From: Heterohyrax brucei
Taxonomy: Eukaryota; Chordata; Mammalia; Hyracoidea; Procaviidae
Direction of reading: 5' to 3'
Assembly: GCA_028571685.1 (NCBI GenBank)
Contig: CM053164.1
Coordinates: 41,218,501 to 41,282,500, forward strand
DNA length: 64,000 nt
In this document: one piece after another, positions 1-11,035 of the stretch
Numbering within the stretch: position 1 is the first letter of the stretch
Layout: each line of letters opens with the position of its first letter
The notes under the pieces: model-generated
Seen by the model: only the letters and a program-made list of their open reading frames with translations
Told to the model about the DNA's origin: nothing
The model's database searches: none
Translations under genes and position numbers: made by a program

Positions 1-1735
1 GACTGATGAAGGTGGCCACCCTAAACAACAGATTCTCAGTGCAGATGAAACAGCCTTGTATTGGAAGAAGATGCTGTGCAGGACTTTCGTAGCTGGACAG
101 AAGTCAGTGCTTAGCTTCAAAGGACAGGTTAACTCTTGTTCAAGGCCAATGTACCTGGTGAACTTAAGCTGAAGCAATTTGAACAATGCTCAACAGTATC
201 TTCACCAGAAGTAGATTCCATTTCAAGAAACCATTTCCTCAAAATCCTAGGCCCTGTAAATTTTATGCTGAATCTACTTTGCCTGTGCTCTATAAATGGA
301 ACAACAAAGTCTGAGTGACAGCACATCTGTTTATAATATGGTTTACTGAATATTTTAAGCCCAGTATGGAGATCTAGGGTCAGATCTGACTCAACAGCAC
401 CTGGCTTGGCTGGCATTGAGATCTAACCAAAAAAATATCAAACCCACTGCTGTTGAGTTCATTCCAGCTTACAGTGAGAATGACCCTATAGGCAGAGGAG
501 AACTGCCTCATAGTTTCCAAGGAACACCTGGCAGATTTGAACTGCCGACCTTTTACTTAGCAGCCATGGCACTTAACTACTATGCCACTAGGGTTTCCCA
601 TTTAGACCTATTGCTCATAAAAAGAGATTACTTTCAAAATATTATCTCATTGACAGTGTATCTGATCACTCAAGAGCTCTGATAGAGATATACAAGGAGA
701 CTGATGTTTTCATACCTAACACAACATCCATTCTACAAGCCCACTGGTTAAGAAGTCACTTCTACTTTCAAGTCTTATTATTTAAGAAATACACTTTGTA
801 AGGCTAAAGCTTCCATAGATAGTGAGTCCTCTGAAGGATCTGCACAAAGTAAATCGAAAACCTTCCGGAAAGGAGTCACCATTCCAGAGCCAGTAAGAGC
901 TTTCATGATTCACAGGACAAGGTGGAAATATCAACATTAACAGGAGTCTGGAAGAAGCTGATTCCAGCTCTCATGGATGACTTTGAGGGATTCAAGTCTT
1001 CATAGAGGAAATAACTGCAGACGGGGTAGAAACAGCAAGAGAACTGGAATTAGAAGTGGAATCTGAAGATACGACTGAATTGCTGCAATCCCACGATGCA
1101 ATTTTAACACATGAGACATTGTTTCTTCTGAATGAGCAAAGAAAATGGTTTCTTGGGATGGAATCTACTTCTGGGGAAGATACTGTGAGCACTGCTGAAA
1201 TTACAACAAAGGAATTTGGTTATTACAGAAATGGTATTGATAAAGTAGGGGCAGGGTTTGGGAGGATTAACTCCAGTTTTGAAAGAAGTCCTGCCATGGA
1301 TAATGAGCTATCAAAGTGCACCATAGCTACAGAGAAATCTTTTGTGAAAGGAAAAGTCAATCAAAGCAGTAATCTTCATTATTGCTTTATTTTTAAAAAA
1401 TTATCACAGCTAGCCCAACTTTCAGCAACCACCACCCCCGTCAGTCAGCAGCCATCAACAGCAAGGCGAGACCCTCCACCAGCAACAAGATTATGGCTTG
1501 CTTAAGGGTCAGTTGTGGTTTAGCAATTCTTAGCAATAAAGTATTTTAAATAAGGTATGTACACTGTTTGAGACATAATGTTATTGCACACATTATAGGC
1601 TACAGTATAGTGTAAGCATAACTTTTATAAAAGTTATTGGGAAACCCAAAGCTTTATGTGGCTCACTTTATTATGATATTCATTTTACTGCAGTAGTCTG
1701 GAACTGAACCCAAGTATCTCTGAGACACGCCTCTA
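1..1735 (+). mobile_element. Tigger1-like (pogo/Tc1-mariner) DNA transposon remnant, 5' truncated by the window edge
   Basis: The + strand translates in broken frames to a pogo/Tigger transposase. Bases 30-115 give a catalytic-core stretch with the signature ADETALYWKK, followed by a RTFVAGQKS-like block. Bases 920-1500 give the C-terminal part, including TLTGVWKKLIPALMDDFEGF and a QRKWFLGMEST block. Several stops and frameshifts separate these pieces, so the transposase is dead. The end near 1690-1735 looks like the Tigger1 terminal inverted repeat (CTGGAACTGAACCC, then CTGAGACACGCC). An AfroSINE splits the coding region. The 5' end lies outside the window. The family call is solid; the subfamily is less sure. 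Confidence 0.82.
424..600 (-). mobile_element. AfroSINE (tRNA-derived SINE) inside the Tigger remnant
   Basis: On the + strand the order is A-rich tail, the RTE-like tail complement (GCTGTTGAGTTCATTCCAG), then a tRNA-like body ending in CACTAGGGTTTCC. The SINE is therefore on the minus strand. It splits transposase coding sequence that resumes after about 600, so it is younger than the Tigger copy. Confidence 0.85.
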
Positions 1736-2307
1736 TTGACCAGTTGGGTAGAACCAAGAGTTCATGCACCGATGTTCAACTGATTTCCAACAAGGGTCCT
1801 GGGTTCATTCAATGGAGAAAGAATAGTCTTTTCAATAAGTTGTGCTGGGACAACTGTATCATCCTCAGAAAGCTGGACCCACACCTAACACGACATACAA
1901 AACTTAATTCAGAATAGATCAATTACATAAATGTAAGAAATAAAACTATAAAAGTCTTAGAAGAAAACATAGGGATGGTTTCAGACCAACTTTTCAACAA
2001 TGGATTCTTAGCTACAACGCAAAAAGCATAAGAAACAAAAGACAAAACAGATAAACTGGACTTCATCAAAATTAAAAACTTCTGTGCAGTAAACTTAACA
2101 AAATGAAGAGACAACCTACAGAATGGGAGAAGATATTGGGAATCATATATCTGCTAAATATTTAGCATCCTAAGTATAGAAAGAACTCCTACAAGTCAAC
2201 AACAAAAAGACAAATAACGAGCAAAGGACTTAAAGAGACATTACTCCAAAAAAAGACATAGAAATGGCCAACAGGCATATGACAAGATGCTCACAGTCAT
2301 TAGTCAC

Positions 2308-2347
2308 TGTTGTTGTTAGTTGCCAGGAAGTCAATTCCAGCTCAAAA
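2308..2347 (-). mobile_element. Short AfroSINE/RTE tail fragment
   Basis: A TGTTGTTGTTAGTTGCCAGG run followed by a GTCAATTCCAGCTC-like block is the antisense RTE/AfroSINE 3' tail. It is inserted in the L1 3' UTR. Confidence 0.6.
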
Positions 2348-2552
2348 GTCATTAGGGAAATGTAAAATTAAATCTTGAGATACCACTTCACTCTTCCAGG
2401 ATGGCTACTACCAGAAAAACGGAAAGTCACAAGTGTCAGCAAGGATGTAGGGAAATTAGAACCCTCATCCACTGTTGATGAGGTTGTGAAATGGTGAAAA
2501 CATTGCAGAAAACATTTTGATATGTCCTCAGAAAGTTAAATATAAAGTTACT

Positions 2553-2632
2553 GCCCCCCCAAACCCAAATCCATTGCCATCAAGTCGATTCTGACTCATA
2601 GCGACCCCACAGGGCCAAGCAGAGCTGATTGG
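2553..2632 (-). mobile_element. AfroSINE fragment
   Basis: The block ATTGCCATCAAGTCGATTCT followed by GACTCATAGCGACCCCACAG is the antisense AfroSINE 3' half. The tRNA-related half is missing. Confidence 0.8.
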
Positions 2633-2913
2633 TGCCATGACATCATTGAACCCTGAAAATATTATGCTGAGTAAAATAAATCATGCACAGAAGGACAATG
2701 AAATACCTAAAGTAGGCAAATGTATAGAGACCAAAGATAATGGTTACCAAGTATGGAGAAGAGTGAAAATGGGGAGTTTTTGCTTAAGGGATACTGAGTT
2801 CCTATTAGGGGTGACAAAAAAACCTGGGAACCAATAGTGGTTATGGTTACACAACATAGTGAAAGTAATAAGTGTTATTGGAATATATATATTGTCATCA
2901 ATTGAATTATACA

Positions 2914-3402
2914 CCCCCCAAAACTGTGTGTAGCAATTTAGCAAGGCACGATCCCCAATATTGCCTGACTTTCCTATGTGTTGTAAATCTTGCCTCTGTA
3001 ATGTCAATGAGGGAGGATGGGCTGGGGTCCCACTGTGTGAGGAGGGCAGGACTTAATCTACAAGAGGTTACCATGCCTTCAGGCAATCTCTTGTGATGCA
3101 AAGGAAAGGGAAGTGAGCAAACAGTTGGAGACCTCACAAAAAAAAAAAAAAAAGAAGCAGTAACAGGTACAAAGCATGTCCTTTGGACCCAGGGTCCATG
3201 TGCCTCAGAAGCTGTCAATCCAGGGCAATATTGACAACAAGGACCTTCCTCCAGAGGGAACAGAAAAAGACTTCCCCTAGAGCTGATGTCCTAAATCTGG
3301 ACTTTCAGCCTACTTTAATGTAAGAAAATAAATTTCTTTTTGTTAAAACCATCCACTGGTGGTATTTCTCTTATAGCAGCACTAGATGCCTGAGACACAC
3401 AG
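2914..3402 (+). mobile_element. MaLR/MLT1-type LTR (solo) inserted in an L1 3' end
   Basis: The start (CCCCAAAACTGTGTGTAGCAA), the middle (CTTTGGACCCAGGGTCC) and the end (AAGAAAATAAATTTC followed by a TATAGCAGCACTAGATGCC block) have the layout of MLT1-like LTRs of the ERVL-MaLR class. The AATAAA-like polyadenylation signal is near the 3' end. The same family recurs at 17246, 22011 and 33110. L1 sequence runs on both sides, so this LTR is younger than that L1. An internal A-run lies at 3138-3154. No retroviral gene is present. Confidence 0.7.
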
Positions 3403-3465
3403 GAAAATGATTAAAATGGTAAATGTTTGCATACATATATGTGTCAAACCAGAATTTTAAAAAAG
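3403..3465 (+). mobile_element. L1 3' terminus (continuation beyond the LTR)
   Basis: AAAATGATTAAAATGGTAAA, followed by a TTTTAAAAAA tail, is the usual last part of an L1M 3' UTR. It directly continues the piece that stops at 2913. Confidence 0.7.
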
Positions 3466-4435
3466 CAAACACCAAAGGCCTTGCCTCCCATCACTTTCTA
3501 CTAGGGTGTTAGGATGGATCTAGTGGCAGTTGACCCAGCATCCACCCTCCAGACCTGTGAAGCAGGCAGGGCAGTCCAAATCGCACCCACTCCCTGCAAA
3601 GGAGTGCACATAGGATAGACTAGTGGACTTGCCTAACATCCCACAGCTGAACAGTTGGGAAGAGGGAGTTCCAGCTTCCCGGTGAGCGTCAGGAAGGGCT
3701 CCAAAAACGCGAGGTCTGGAGCTTCCCGGGGACAGTTACAGACTACTCAGGATGAGCCAGGCCGCCAGTCCTCAGTGCCTCGGTCATGACTAAAAGGCCT
3801 CACAAGACAGGGGCTACATGTCTCCCCTCCATCTGCAGTCTCAGAGACCCAGTGCAGACAGCTAAAATCTTGGGTCCCAAGTCCTAAAGTAAAATGTCAG
3901 ATCCAGAGTAGAGCTAAAATGCTGCTGTGAGTCCCACACACGCGGAGAGGACTTTTGCCCTGCCTTCCCATGGTTCTGAAGTCAGAACTCTTACAGCTGC
4001 AGCCACACAATGTCCACGCACCAAGGATGCACCAACCCTCTCAGGGAGTCAGCCACAGGCTGACACGGCTTCCACAGCAGGTGGTGCAGGGTAGTGAGCA
4101 TCTTACCTTCCTGCCTCAGTCAGCAGAGAGCAGAACTGGTCACTGCAAAACCACATCTGGCCAGAGTGAGAAGGAACCCCAGGGGCATCTCAACCTGCCT
4201 CTCTTCACTGACCCAGAAATGCAGGACTGGTAAGGGAGAAGGAGATAGTCATGGTGATCTGTACTTCAACTGCTCCGAGATACTGCGAAGCAGTCTCAGG
4301 CCTGGACAGACTGGCCACGGGGGTCCATGGGCACAGTTAGGGTTCAAGCTGAACCACCCCCACCACCCTCTACTCCTACAGCACAGCTGGACCTTCTGAA
4401 GTCCATCCCCCTAGGGGTTCATGGGCCCAAGTTAA
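3466..4435. other. Non-genic stretch with one weak MIR-like block
   Basis: No coding exon or recent repeat was recognised. Around 3625-3655 a block (GACTTGCCTAACATCCCACA) resembles the MIR core. The reading frames at 3955-4524 lack any recognisable domain and look like chance openings. Confidence 0.5.
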
Positions 4436-6055
4436 AATTCTTTAGTAAAGGACATCAAAAGAAGATGGAAGGTATACACAGAGTCATTATACCAGAAAGA
4501 ACTAGTCGATGTTCAGTCATTTGAAGAGGTAGCATGTGATCAGGAACCAACAGTACTGAAGGATGAAGTCAAAGCTGCACTGAAGGCACTGGCAAAAAAC
4601 AAGGCTCCTGGTATTGATGGAATACCAACTGAGATATTTCAACAAACAGATGCAGCACTGTAAGTGCTCACTCATCTATGCCAAGAAATTTGGAGGACAG
4701 CTACCTCACCAACTGACTGGAAGAGGTCCATATTTATGCCCATTCCAAAGAAAGGTGATCCAAATGAATGTGGAAATTACCCAACAATATCATTCATATC
4801 ACACGCAAGGAAAATTCTGCTCAAGATCATTCAAAAGCGACTACAACAATATATTGACAAGGAACTGCCAGAAATTCAAGCTGGTTTCAGAAGAGGATGT
4901 GGAACCAGGGATATCATCGCTGATGTCAGATGGATCTTGGCTGAAAGCAAAGAATACCAGCAAGATGTTTACTTGTGTTTCATCAACTATGCTAAAGCAT
5001 TCACCTGTGTGGATCATACTAATCTATGACTAACATTGCGGAGAGTGAGAATTCCAGGACACCTAATTATGCTCTTAAGGAATCTGTACATGTATCAAGA
5101 GGCAGTTGTGCGAACAGAACAAGAGGACGCTGCATGGTTTAAACTCAGGAAAGGCATGCATCAGGGTTGTATCCTTTCACCGTATCTTTTTAATCTGTAT
5201 GCTGAGCAGATAATCTGAGAAGCTGGTTTATATGAAGAACGAGGCATCAGGATTGAAGGACGACTTATTAACAACCTGCGTTATGCAGATGACACCACCT
5301 TACTTGCTGGAAATGAAGAAGATGTGAGGCATTTCCTGGTGAAGATCAAGGACCACAGCCTTCAGTACGGATTGCACCTCAACATCAGGAAAACAAAAAT
5401 CCTCACAGCTGGACCAGCAAGCAACACTGTCGTAAGTGGAGAAAGGATTGAGGTTGTCAAGGATTTCATTTTACTTAGGTTCACAATCAATGCCCTTGGA
5501 AACAGCAGTCAAGAAATCAAAAGACACATTGTATTGGGAAAATCTGCTGCAAAGAACTTCTTCAAAGTGTTCAAAATAAGGATGTCACATTGAAGACTAA
5601 AATGCACCCAACCCAAGCCACGGTATTCTCAATTGCATCATATGCATGTGAAAGCTGGACTACGAACAAAGAAGACAGAAAAAGAATTGGTGCCTTTGAA
5701 TTGTGGTGTTGGAGAAGAATGTTGAATGTACAATGGACCTCGAAAAGAATAAACAGATCTGTTCTGGAAGAAGTACAACCAGAGTGCTGCCTGGAAACAA
5801 AGATGGCAAGACTGCATCTTACATAATTCAGGCATGTTGTGAGTCCACGGAGAAGGACATCATGTTTGGTAGAGTGGGGGGTCAGGGAAAAAGACAAAGA
5901 TCCTCTAGGAGATGGATCAACACACTGGCCGCAACCACAGGCTTAAGCGTAAAAACAATTGTGGACATGGCACAAGACCAGACAGTGTTTCATGCTGTTG
6001 TTCATAGGGTCGCTATGGGTTGGAACTGACTCGATGGCACCTAACAACAACACCA
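4436..6055 (+). mobile_element. RTE (BovB-like) LINE, 3' half with decayed reverse transcriptase
   Basis: The + strand encodes RTE reverse transcriptase in three frames broken by stops. Recognisable pieces are KNKAPGIDGIPTEIF (about 4597), IQAGFRRGCGTRDIIADVRW (about 4873), KGMHQGCILSPYLFNLYAEQ (about 5150) and the catalytic box RYADDTTLLAG (about 5278-5310). A C-terminal block follows with CESWTTNKEDRKRI (about 5650). Stop codons at about 5027 and 5216 and later frameshifts make it dead. It ends at 6020-6055 in the tail GGAACTGACTCGATGGCACC that AfroSINEs share. Confidence 0.92.
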
Positions 6056-6640
6056 GCAACAATACAGGGAAAAGCAGAAGAATGGCTCTCCCTTGCTGAG
6101 CACCTGTCAGAGGAGAGGCACTGGTCAAAACGGGATCGTCCTCCCCACTTTGCAGATGAGGAACAAGGCTAGGGGGCGGGGGTGTTTAAATGGCTGGCCC
6201 AATATGTCACAGGTAGCAAGAGCAGAGTCAGACTGACAAAGCGTCTTCTTCCTGCGCCCCTTCACTTCCCTGAAGCCTGGGCTGTTTGCTTAGGGGTAGA
6301 ATTGCCCCACCTCAGCAGCTCATCCAGTACTTGTGACCCCACTGGGGCCCTGGGGCCCTCAGCCGCCTCTCTCCCCCGGTGGCTTCCCCATGACCCCTGT
6401 CCACGAGGAGCCAGCTGTTCTTGACAGGTTTCCTTCTCAGAGCGTGCGAGGGAAGCTGCAGCTGGTTCTCCCCATGCCTGCCAGAACCAACTCACTGGAC
6501 TCACAGCTTCAGAATCTCTAGGTGGCGGGCCTTGGAAATCTACATTTTAGTAACTGCTCACACCCGCTCCTGTTACTCTTAACTCTGTGAAAGCTCTAGA
6601 AGCACTGTTTTGGAAAAATAAAGGGAAAATAAGGACTGCT
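6056..6640. other. Spacer between two RTE copies, with MIR-like and MER5-like blocks
   Basis: A MIR-like block lies near 6090-6170 (CACTTTGCAGATGAGGAAC). A MER5-like block lies near 6480-6600 (CTTCAGAATCTCTAGGTGG, then CTACATTTTAGTAACTGC). No exon was recognised. Confidence 0.45.
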
Positions 6641-6641
6641 G

Positions 6642-7625
6642 TTGTCAGGTGTAATCAAGTCAGTTCCAACTCATAGCGACCCTGTGTGCAGCAGGATGAA
6701 ACACTGCCCAGGTCTTCACCAACCTCATCATCACTATGCCTGCGCCCACTGCTGCAGACGCTATGTCCATCCATCTCAGGGAGAGTCTGTCTCTTTTTTT
6801 CCTGGCCCTTTGCTTTACAAGGCATGATGTCCTTCTCCAGGGACTGATCCCTCTTAACAACACGCCCAAATTATGTAAGACGTAGTCTCTCCCTCCTGCT
6901 TCCAAGGAGCATTCTGGCTGCATTTCCTCGAAGGCATACTTGTGCATTTTTTTTTTTTTGGTAGTCTGTGCTATATTCAGTATTCTTTGCCAACACCATA
7001 ATTCAAAGGCATCAATTTCGCTTCAGTCTTTCTTATTCATTGTCCGATTTTCACATGAGGTGATTGAAGACACCATGACCTGAGTCAGGCACACCTTAGT
7101 CATTAAAGTGATGTCTTTGCTTTTTAACTCTCTAAAGAGGTCTTTTGCAGCAGATTTCACCAATGCAATGGGTCCTTTGATTTCTTTGCTACCACTTCCG
7201 TGGGTATTGATTGTGGATCCAAGTAAAATGAAATTCTTTCTTGACCACTTCAGTCTTTTCTCCATTTACCATGATGTTGCTTATTGGTACAGTTGTAAGG
7301 ATTTTTGTTTCCTTTATGTTAAATGTAATCTCTAAGAGGCAGTAGTCTTTGATCTTTAGCTTCACTGAGTGCTTCAAATCCTCTTCACTTTCAGCAAGCA
7401 AGGTCACGCCATCTGTACAACATAGGCTATTAATGAGTCTTCCTCTGGTCCTGATGCCCCATTCTTCATACAGTTCAGCTTCTTGGCTTATTTGCTCAGC
7501 ATACAGATTGAATAAGTATGGTGAAAGGATACAGCCCTGATGCACAACTTTCCTGACTTTAAACTACACAGCATCCCCTGGTTCTATTCAAACAACTGCC
7601 TCTTGATCTATTTACAGGAAATAAG
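6642..7625 (-). mobile_element. RTE (BovB-like) LINE 3' end, inverted
   Basis: The minus strand repeats the same order as the copy at 4436-6055: KGMHQGCILSPYLFNLYAEQ-type sequence (about 7545), the RT catalytic region (about 7420), then the C-terminal block and the RTE tail at 6642-6690. The catalytic box is corrupted, reading CTDG instead of YADD in the minus-strand frame covering 7400-7440. A T-run at 6946-6960 interrupts it. This copy lies tail to tail with the + strand copy about 590 bases away. Confidence 0.9.
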
Positions 7626-7799
7626 GACTGGGATTTGCTTTCCCAAGGCAAGCTCTCAGTTCCAACCAATTTCTATATTCCTCTGCCGGGGTAAAAGGAA
7701 GCCAATATGTTGCCTTGGAGGAATGGAAAAGGAGCCCCTTCTGGGAGGCAGTATCTCCCTTCCGGGAGGCAGCTTCTCTGCTTGTAAAAGAAGACGCCC

Positions 7800-7945
7800 C
7801 TTCCTCTAAGCTAACCAGAAAGCTGGCAACTTCAAACCATCAGCCTGATCGCACGAAAAATGTGGCAGTCTGCTTCCGTAAAGAGTACAGCTTTGGAAAC
7901 CCTATGGGGGCTGTTCTGCTCTGCCCCATAGGATTGCAATGAGCT
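7800..7945 (+). mobile_element. AfroSINE
   Basis: CTAACCAGAAAGCTGGCAAC, then GTAAAGAGTACAGC, then GGAAACCCTATGGGGGC form the tRNA-derived body and RTE-like 3' half in sense orientation. The tail is cut short after GATTGCAATGAG. Confidence 0.8.
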
Positions 7946-8089
7946 TTCCTCCAGACAGTTTAGGGAGCATAAGGGGCCAGCCACACTGCTCAATCCTGCT
8001 TGGTTCAGTCTGTGCGGGAGGCATGGAAGCACAGAGGCTAACACCCTTCCCACGTGGTCACTTTTCAGCATGGCTTCCAACCAGCCCTT

Positions 8090-8215
8090 TCTGATTCAAT
8101 TCCCTGCTCAGAACTTGCATTTCCATCCCAAATATACTGAATCAGAATCTACGTTTTAACAAGATCCCCAGGTGATTCTTATGTATACATAAGGATACAT
8201 AATTTGCATTCCATC
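8090..8215 (+). mobile_element. MER5-like (hAT) element remnant
   Basis: ACTGAATCAGAATCTACG, then AACAAGATCCCCAGGTGATT matches the MER5A/B core in sense orientation. Confidence 0.55.
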
Positions 8216-8324
8216 TGACATGTGGAGAAAATATAACCTCCACTATCCCACCTTGGAGAAGTTGAGCCCTCGGCCCCCTTTTTATTACTTTTCATCTCCC
8301 TGGGTCATTCATTCTGCATACTTA

Positions 8325-8445
8325 AGATACCACAATGGCTGGAGTCACCTGGAGATCTTGTTGAAATGTAGATTCTGATTCAGTACACATGGGAGTAGGA
8401 ATGCAAATTATCAGGAGGGGGTCAAACTAGAAAGAACCAATTCAA
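8325..8445 (-). mobile_element. MER5-like (hAT) element remnant
   Basis: GTCACCTGGAGATCTTGTTG, then GTAGATTCTGATTCAGTAC is the MER5 core in antisense. It lies about 130 bases from the + strand block and forms a loose inverted pair with it. Confidence 0.5.
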
Positions 8446-8867
8446 AGCCCTACTTTTCACCCAGGAGAAGAGTGGCTCCTGACATACTTACCCAGCCTCC
8501 GCATCTCTGCTAAAGCCAGTCTCTGCTGTGGAGAAAAGGTCATTTTGCCCTGTGTTGCTAAAAACCACCTATTAACAGTCTTAGTGATTTCCGCAAGTTT
8601 CAAAGGCTGGCTTTGGCCAGAAAGTTCTTTAAAAGCCTGTCCTCTCATTTTATTGCATAGTATTTACTTTTTATAATGTTTAAATAGACTCTTCTTAAGC
8701 AAAGATACACAGCACTTTTCTCAGTTCCCCTTAAAAAGGAAAATTCGGGAAATGTCTACATTGGGTACTAGGGAAATCCTTTTGAGCCTAGCAGTGATTA
8801 GCAGCTTCTGCCAGACACTGAGAGGTGCTGAGCTGCTGCCTCAGACTGGGGAATTCCTCACACCTCT

Positions 8868-9535
8868 TAATTTCTCATTAACAACCTGCCATTATGCAGA
8901 TGACACAGCCTTGCTTGCTAAAAGCCGAGAGGACTTGAGCACTTCATAATGAAGATAAAAGACCACAGCCTTCAGTATGGATGACACCTCAACACAAATA
9001 AAAATCCTTACAACTGGACCAATAAGCAACATCATGTTAAGCAGAGAAGAGACTGAAGGGGCAAAGGATTTCATTTAACTTGGATCCTTCACACTCATGG
9101 AAGCTGCAATAAGAAATCAAAAGACACATTGCATTGGTAAAATCTGCTGCAAAAGACCTCGTCAGAGTTTTAAAAAGCAAAGATGCCACTTTAAGGACTA
9201 AAATGTGTCTAACCTAGGCCATGGTGCTTACAATCATCTCATGTGAAAACTGGACAATGAATAGGAAGACTGAAGGGAAATCAATACCTTCAAATTATGG
9301 TGTTGGCAAAGAATATTGACTATACCATAGATCGTCAAAAGAACAAACATATCTGCCTTGAAAGAAGTACGACTAGAATGTTCTTTAGAAGCAAGGACGG
9401 CAAGACTGTGTCTCACATACTTTGGACATGTTGTCAAGAGAGACCAGTGTCTGGAGAAGGAAAATATGTTTGGTAGAGAGTCAGTGACAAAAGAGGAAGA
9501 CCCTCAACAAGATGAACTTGTCGAGATCCTGTAAC
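8868..9535 (+). mobile_element. RTE LINE 3' fragment (5' part of a split copy)
   Basis: CATTATGCAGATGACACAGC encodes the RT box YADDTALLAKS-type sequence (about 8893-8930). The usual C-terminal region follows with stops and small deletions. The remaining 3' tail resumes at about 10030, beyond an unrelated insertion. Confidence 0.85.
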
Positions 9536-10029
9536 TGATTAGATCCTGAGTGACCAACCTGTTTGGGTTCTGGAGACTGAGCTAGCAAGTTCATTCTCCC
9601 AACAGGTGGCAAATGTGGGTACCCCTCCTACAAATCACCTTTTGGGTAATAAAGGGTGGAAAAGTTTATTAAGGGGAAGTACATTCCAAAGAGGGAACGG
9701 GTCGTTCTCTGTGAGTGGAGAAAAAGACTCAGTATAGACTTTGCCAAGTCAGCCAAGTGCCGTCAAGTCAGGTCCGTGTTGCCATGAGTATAGACTTTAG
9801 GGTCCTTTTTATCGACAAAGGCAGGGAATGATGTCATAAATGGGAAAGGAATGTAGTAACTTGGTTTTTGATTGGGTTTGAGGCTACTGTAGCCACTTCA
9901 CAACTGCCAGGAGGAATTGCTGTATTTACATCACAACTTTGAACTGTTACAATTGCTTCAGGAACTGCCAGAAAGAACTGTTGCTATGTGGCAGATCAGG
10001 TTCCCTTGGTGACCTTATCAGACTGACAC
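9536..10029 (-). mobile_element. Unclassified LTR-like insertion splitting an RTE LINE
   Basis: About 490 bases separate two collinear parts of one RTE copy. The minus strand starts with TGTCAGTCTGATAAGG, which suits a TG-starting LTR. No coding potential was seen. A small antisense RTE-like tail piece (GTGCCGTCAAGTCAGG) sits near 9758-9785. The family was not recognised and the strand is inferred only from the TG end. Confidence 0.4.
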
Positions 10030-10165
10030 AGGGGCTACAACAAGGGGCTCAAGCACAGCAACAATTGTGAGGATGGTGTAAAACAAGGCAGTGTTTCATT
10101 CTGTTGTGTATAGGGTTGTGTATGAGTCGAACCAGCTTGATGGAACCTGAAAGAAACATCACCTT
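10030..10165 (+). mobile_element. RTE LINE 3' terminus (second part of the split copy)
   Basis: CAACAATTGTGAGGATGG, then GTGTTTCATTCTGTTGTG and a decayed GAGTCGAACCAGCTTGATGG tail match the RTE 3' end. They continue the copy broken at 9535. Confidence 0.8.
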
Positions 10166-10289
10166 ACGTGCTGGTGCCGTGGATATCAATCCCCAAGAGA
10201 AGGCGTCCTCTGTGCAGGCAGCTTTCCCAGTGTAAAGGAGGCTGCTTTTATTCTGTTCTTCTAATGTTTCAGGGACAAGGACTGTACTA

Positions 10290-10385
10290 AAAGAACGATA
10301 TATATTGTTTTACTTGACACATCAACCCTTTAAGGTAGTTATGACTGTCATGCCCATTTTGCAGATGGGAAACACACCTGCCACC
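10290..10385 (+). mobile_element. MIR SINE remnant
   Basis: AACCCTTTAAGGTAGTTATG, then CCATTTTGCAGATGGGAAAC matches the MIR core in sense orientation. Confidence 0.5.
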
Positions 10386-10757
10386 CTTGATTCCACTGAT
10401 TCCACTGCTCGTGTCTTTCAAGGCTCTTTGTCCCAGCTAAGGTGTCCCTGAGTTGACAGGGGTCTGAAATCTCCCGCTGGACCTAAGGTCCGGTGACACC
10501 TGAAGTCAGGCTACTGCTCTGTCCTGGCTAAGGACCTGTGTCTATGTGTTCCATCATCTGACCTGTAAAGAAGCTGGGTCTGGAGCCTTACCTTTGGTTA
10601 ATTTTCATCTCCCTGGGTCACTCACCCTGCAACACCCAAGAGACCACCTTAGCTAAGAGTCTGCTTTTTGTTGTTAATAATCCCTCTATGACTCAATCTT
10701 TTTAGAGATCTAGATGAGCCAGAATCAGTGGCAACACTCATATAGCAGCAGGGTCAG

Positions 10758-10773
10758 TGCGCCCTCTAGTGGC
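10758..10773 (-). promoter_or_regulatory. Candidate CTCF-binding site
   Basis: TGCGCCCTCTAGTGGC on the + strand is the reverse complement of a near-consensus CTCF core (GCCACTAGAGGGCGCA). It sits in unique sequence between RTE and SINE/L1 blocks. Occupancy cannot be judged from sequence. Confidence 0.5.
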
Positions 10774-11035
10774 GAATTAAGCAACCACGTTTGGCCAAAT
10801 TGCAGAAGCAGAGTCTGGAATCCCAGCCTGAGGTTCAGAATGAAGTGACCAGTCTACGGGCACACAGAAAGTTAGAATAGGGTCTCCAGGACCAGAACTC
10901 GGCTTTTGAGCAGCAAGACTGTGCTCACCCTGATGTTCCGGGGAAGCTGCATGTCGGGAGCCAGCTCTCAGTTCTGGTGGTTGTAGGCATGAAATGGTCC
11001 TATTCACAGGGTGTACAATCTCCCTGGTACTGCTT

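Larger units (their letters stand above)
1741..2913 (+). mobile_element. L1 LINE 3' end (ORF2 C-terminus and 3' UTR)
   Basis: Bases 1741-2290 read as the last part of L1 ORF2 in decayed frames: a LDFIKIKNFCAVN-like peptide appears around 2050-2100, followed by the GRRYWESYIC region. From about 2350 the sequence matches the L1M-type 3' UTR (GATACCACTTCACTC and CACTGTTGATGAGG blocks). Two short AfroSINE pieces interrupt it (about 2308-2347 and 2553-2632, both minus strand). Its last about 65 bases lie beyond an LTR insertion, at 3403-3465. Confidence 0.8.

Noticed and set aside
4614-5593. RTE reverse transcriptase as a possible intact or domesticated gene
   Set aside because: Stop codons near 5027 and 5216 and frame changes break it, and it is attached to a normal RTE 3' tail.
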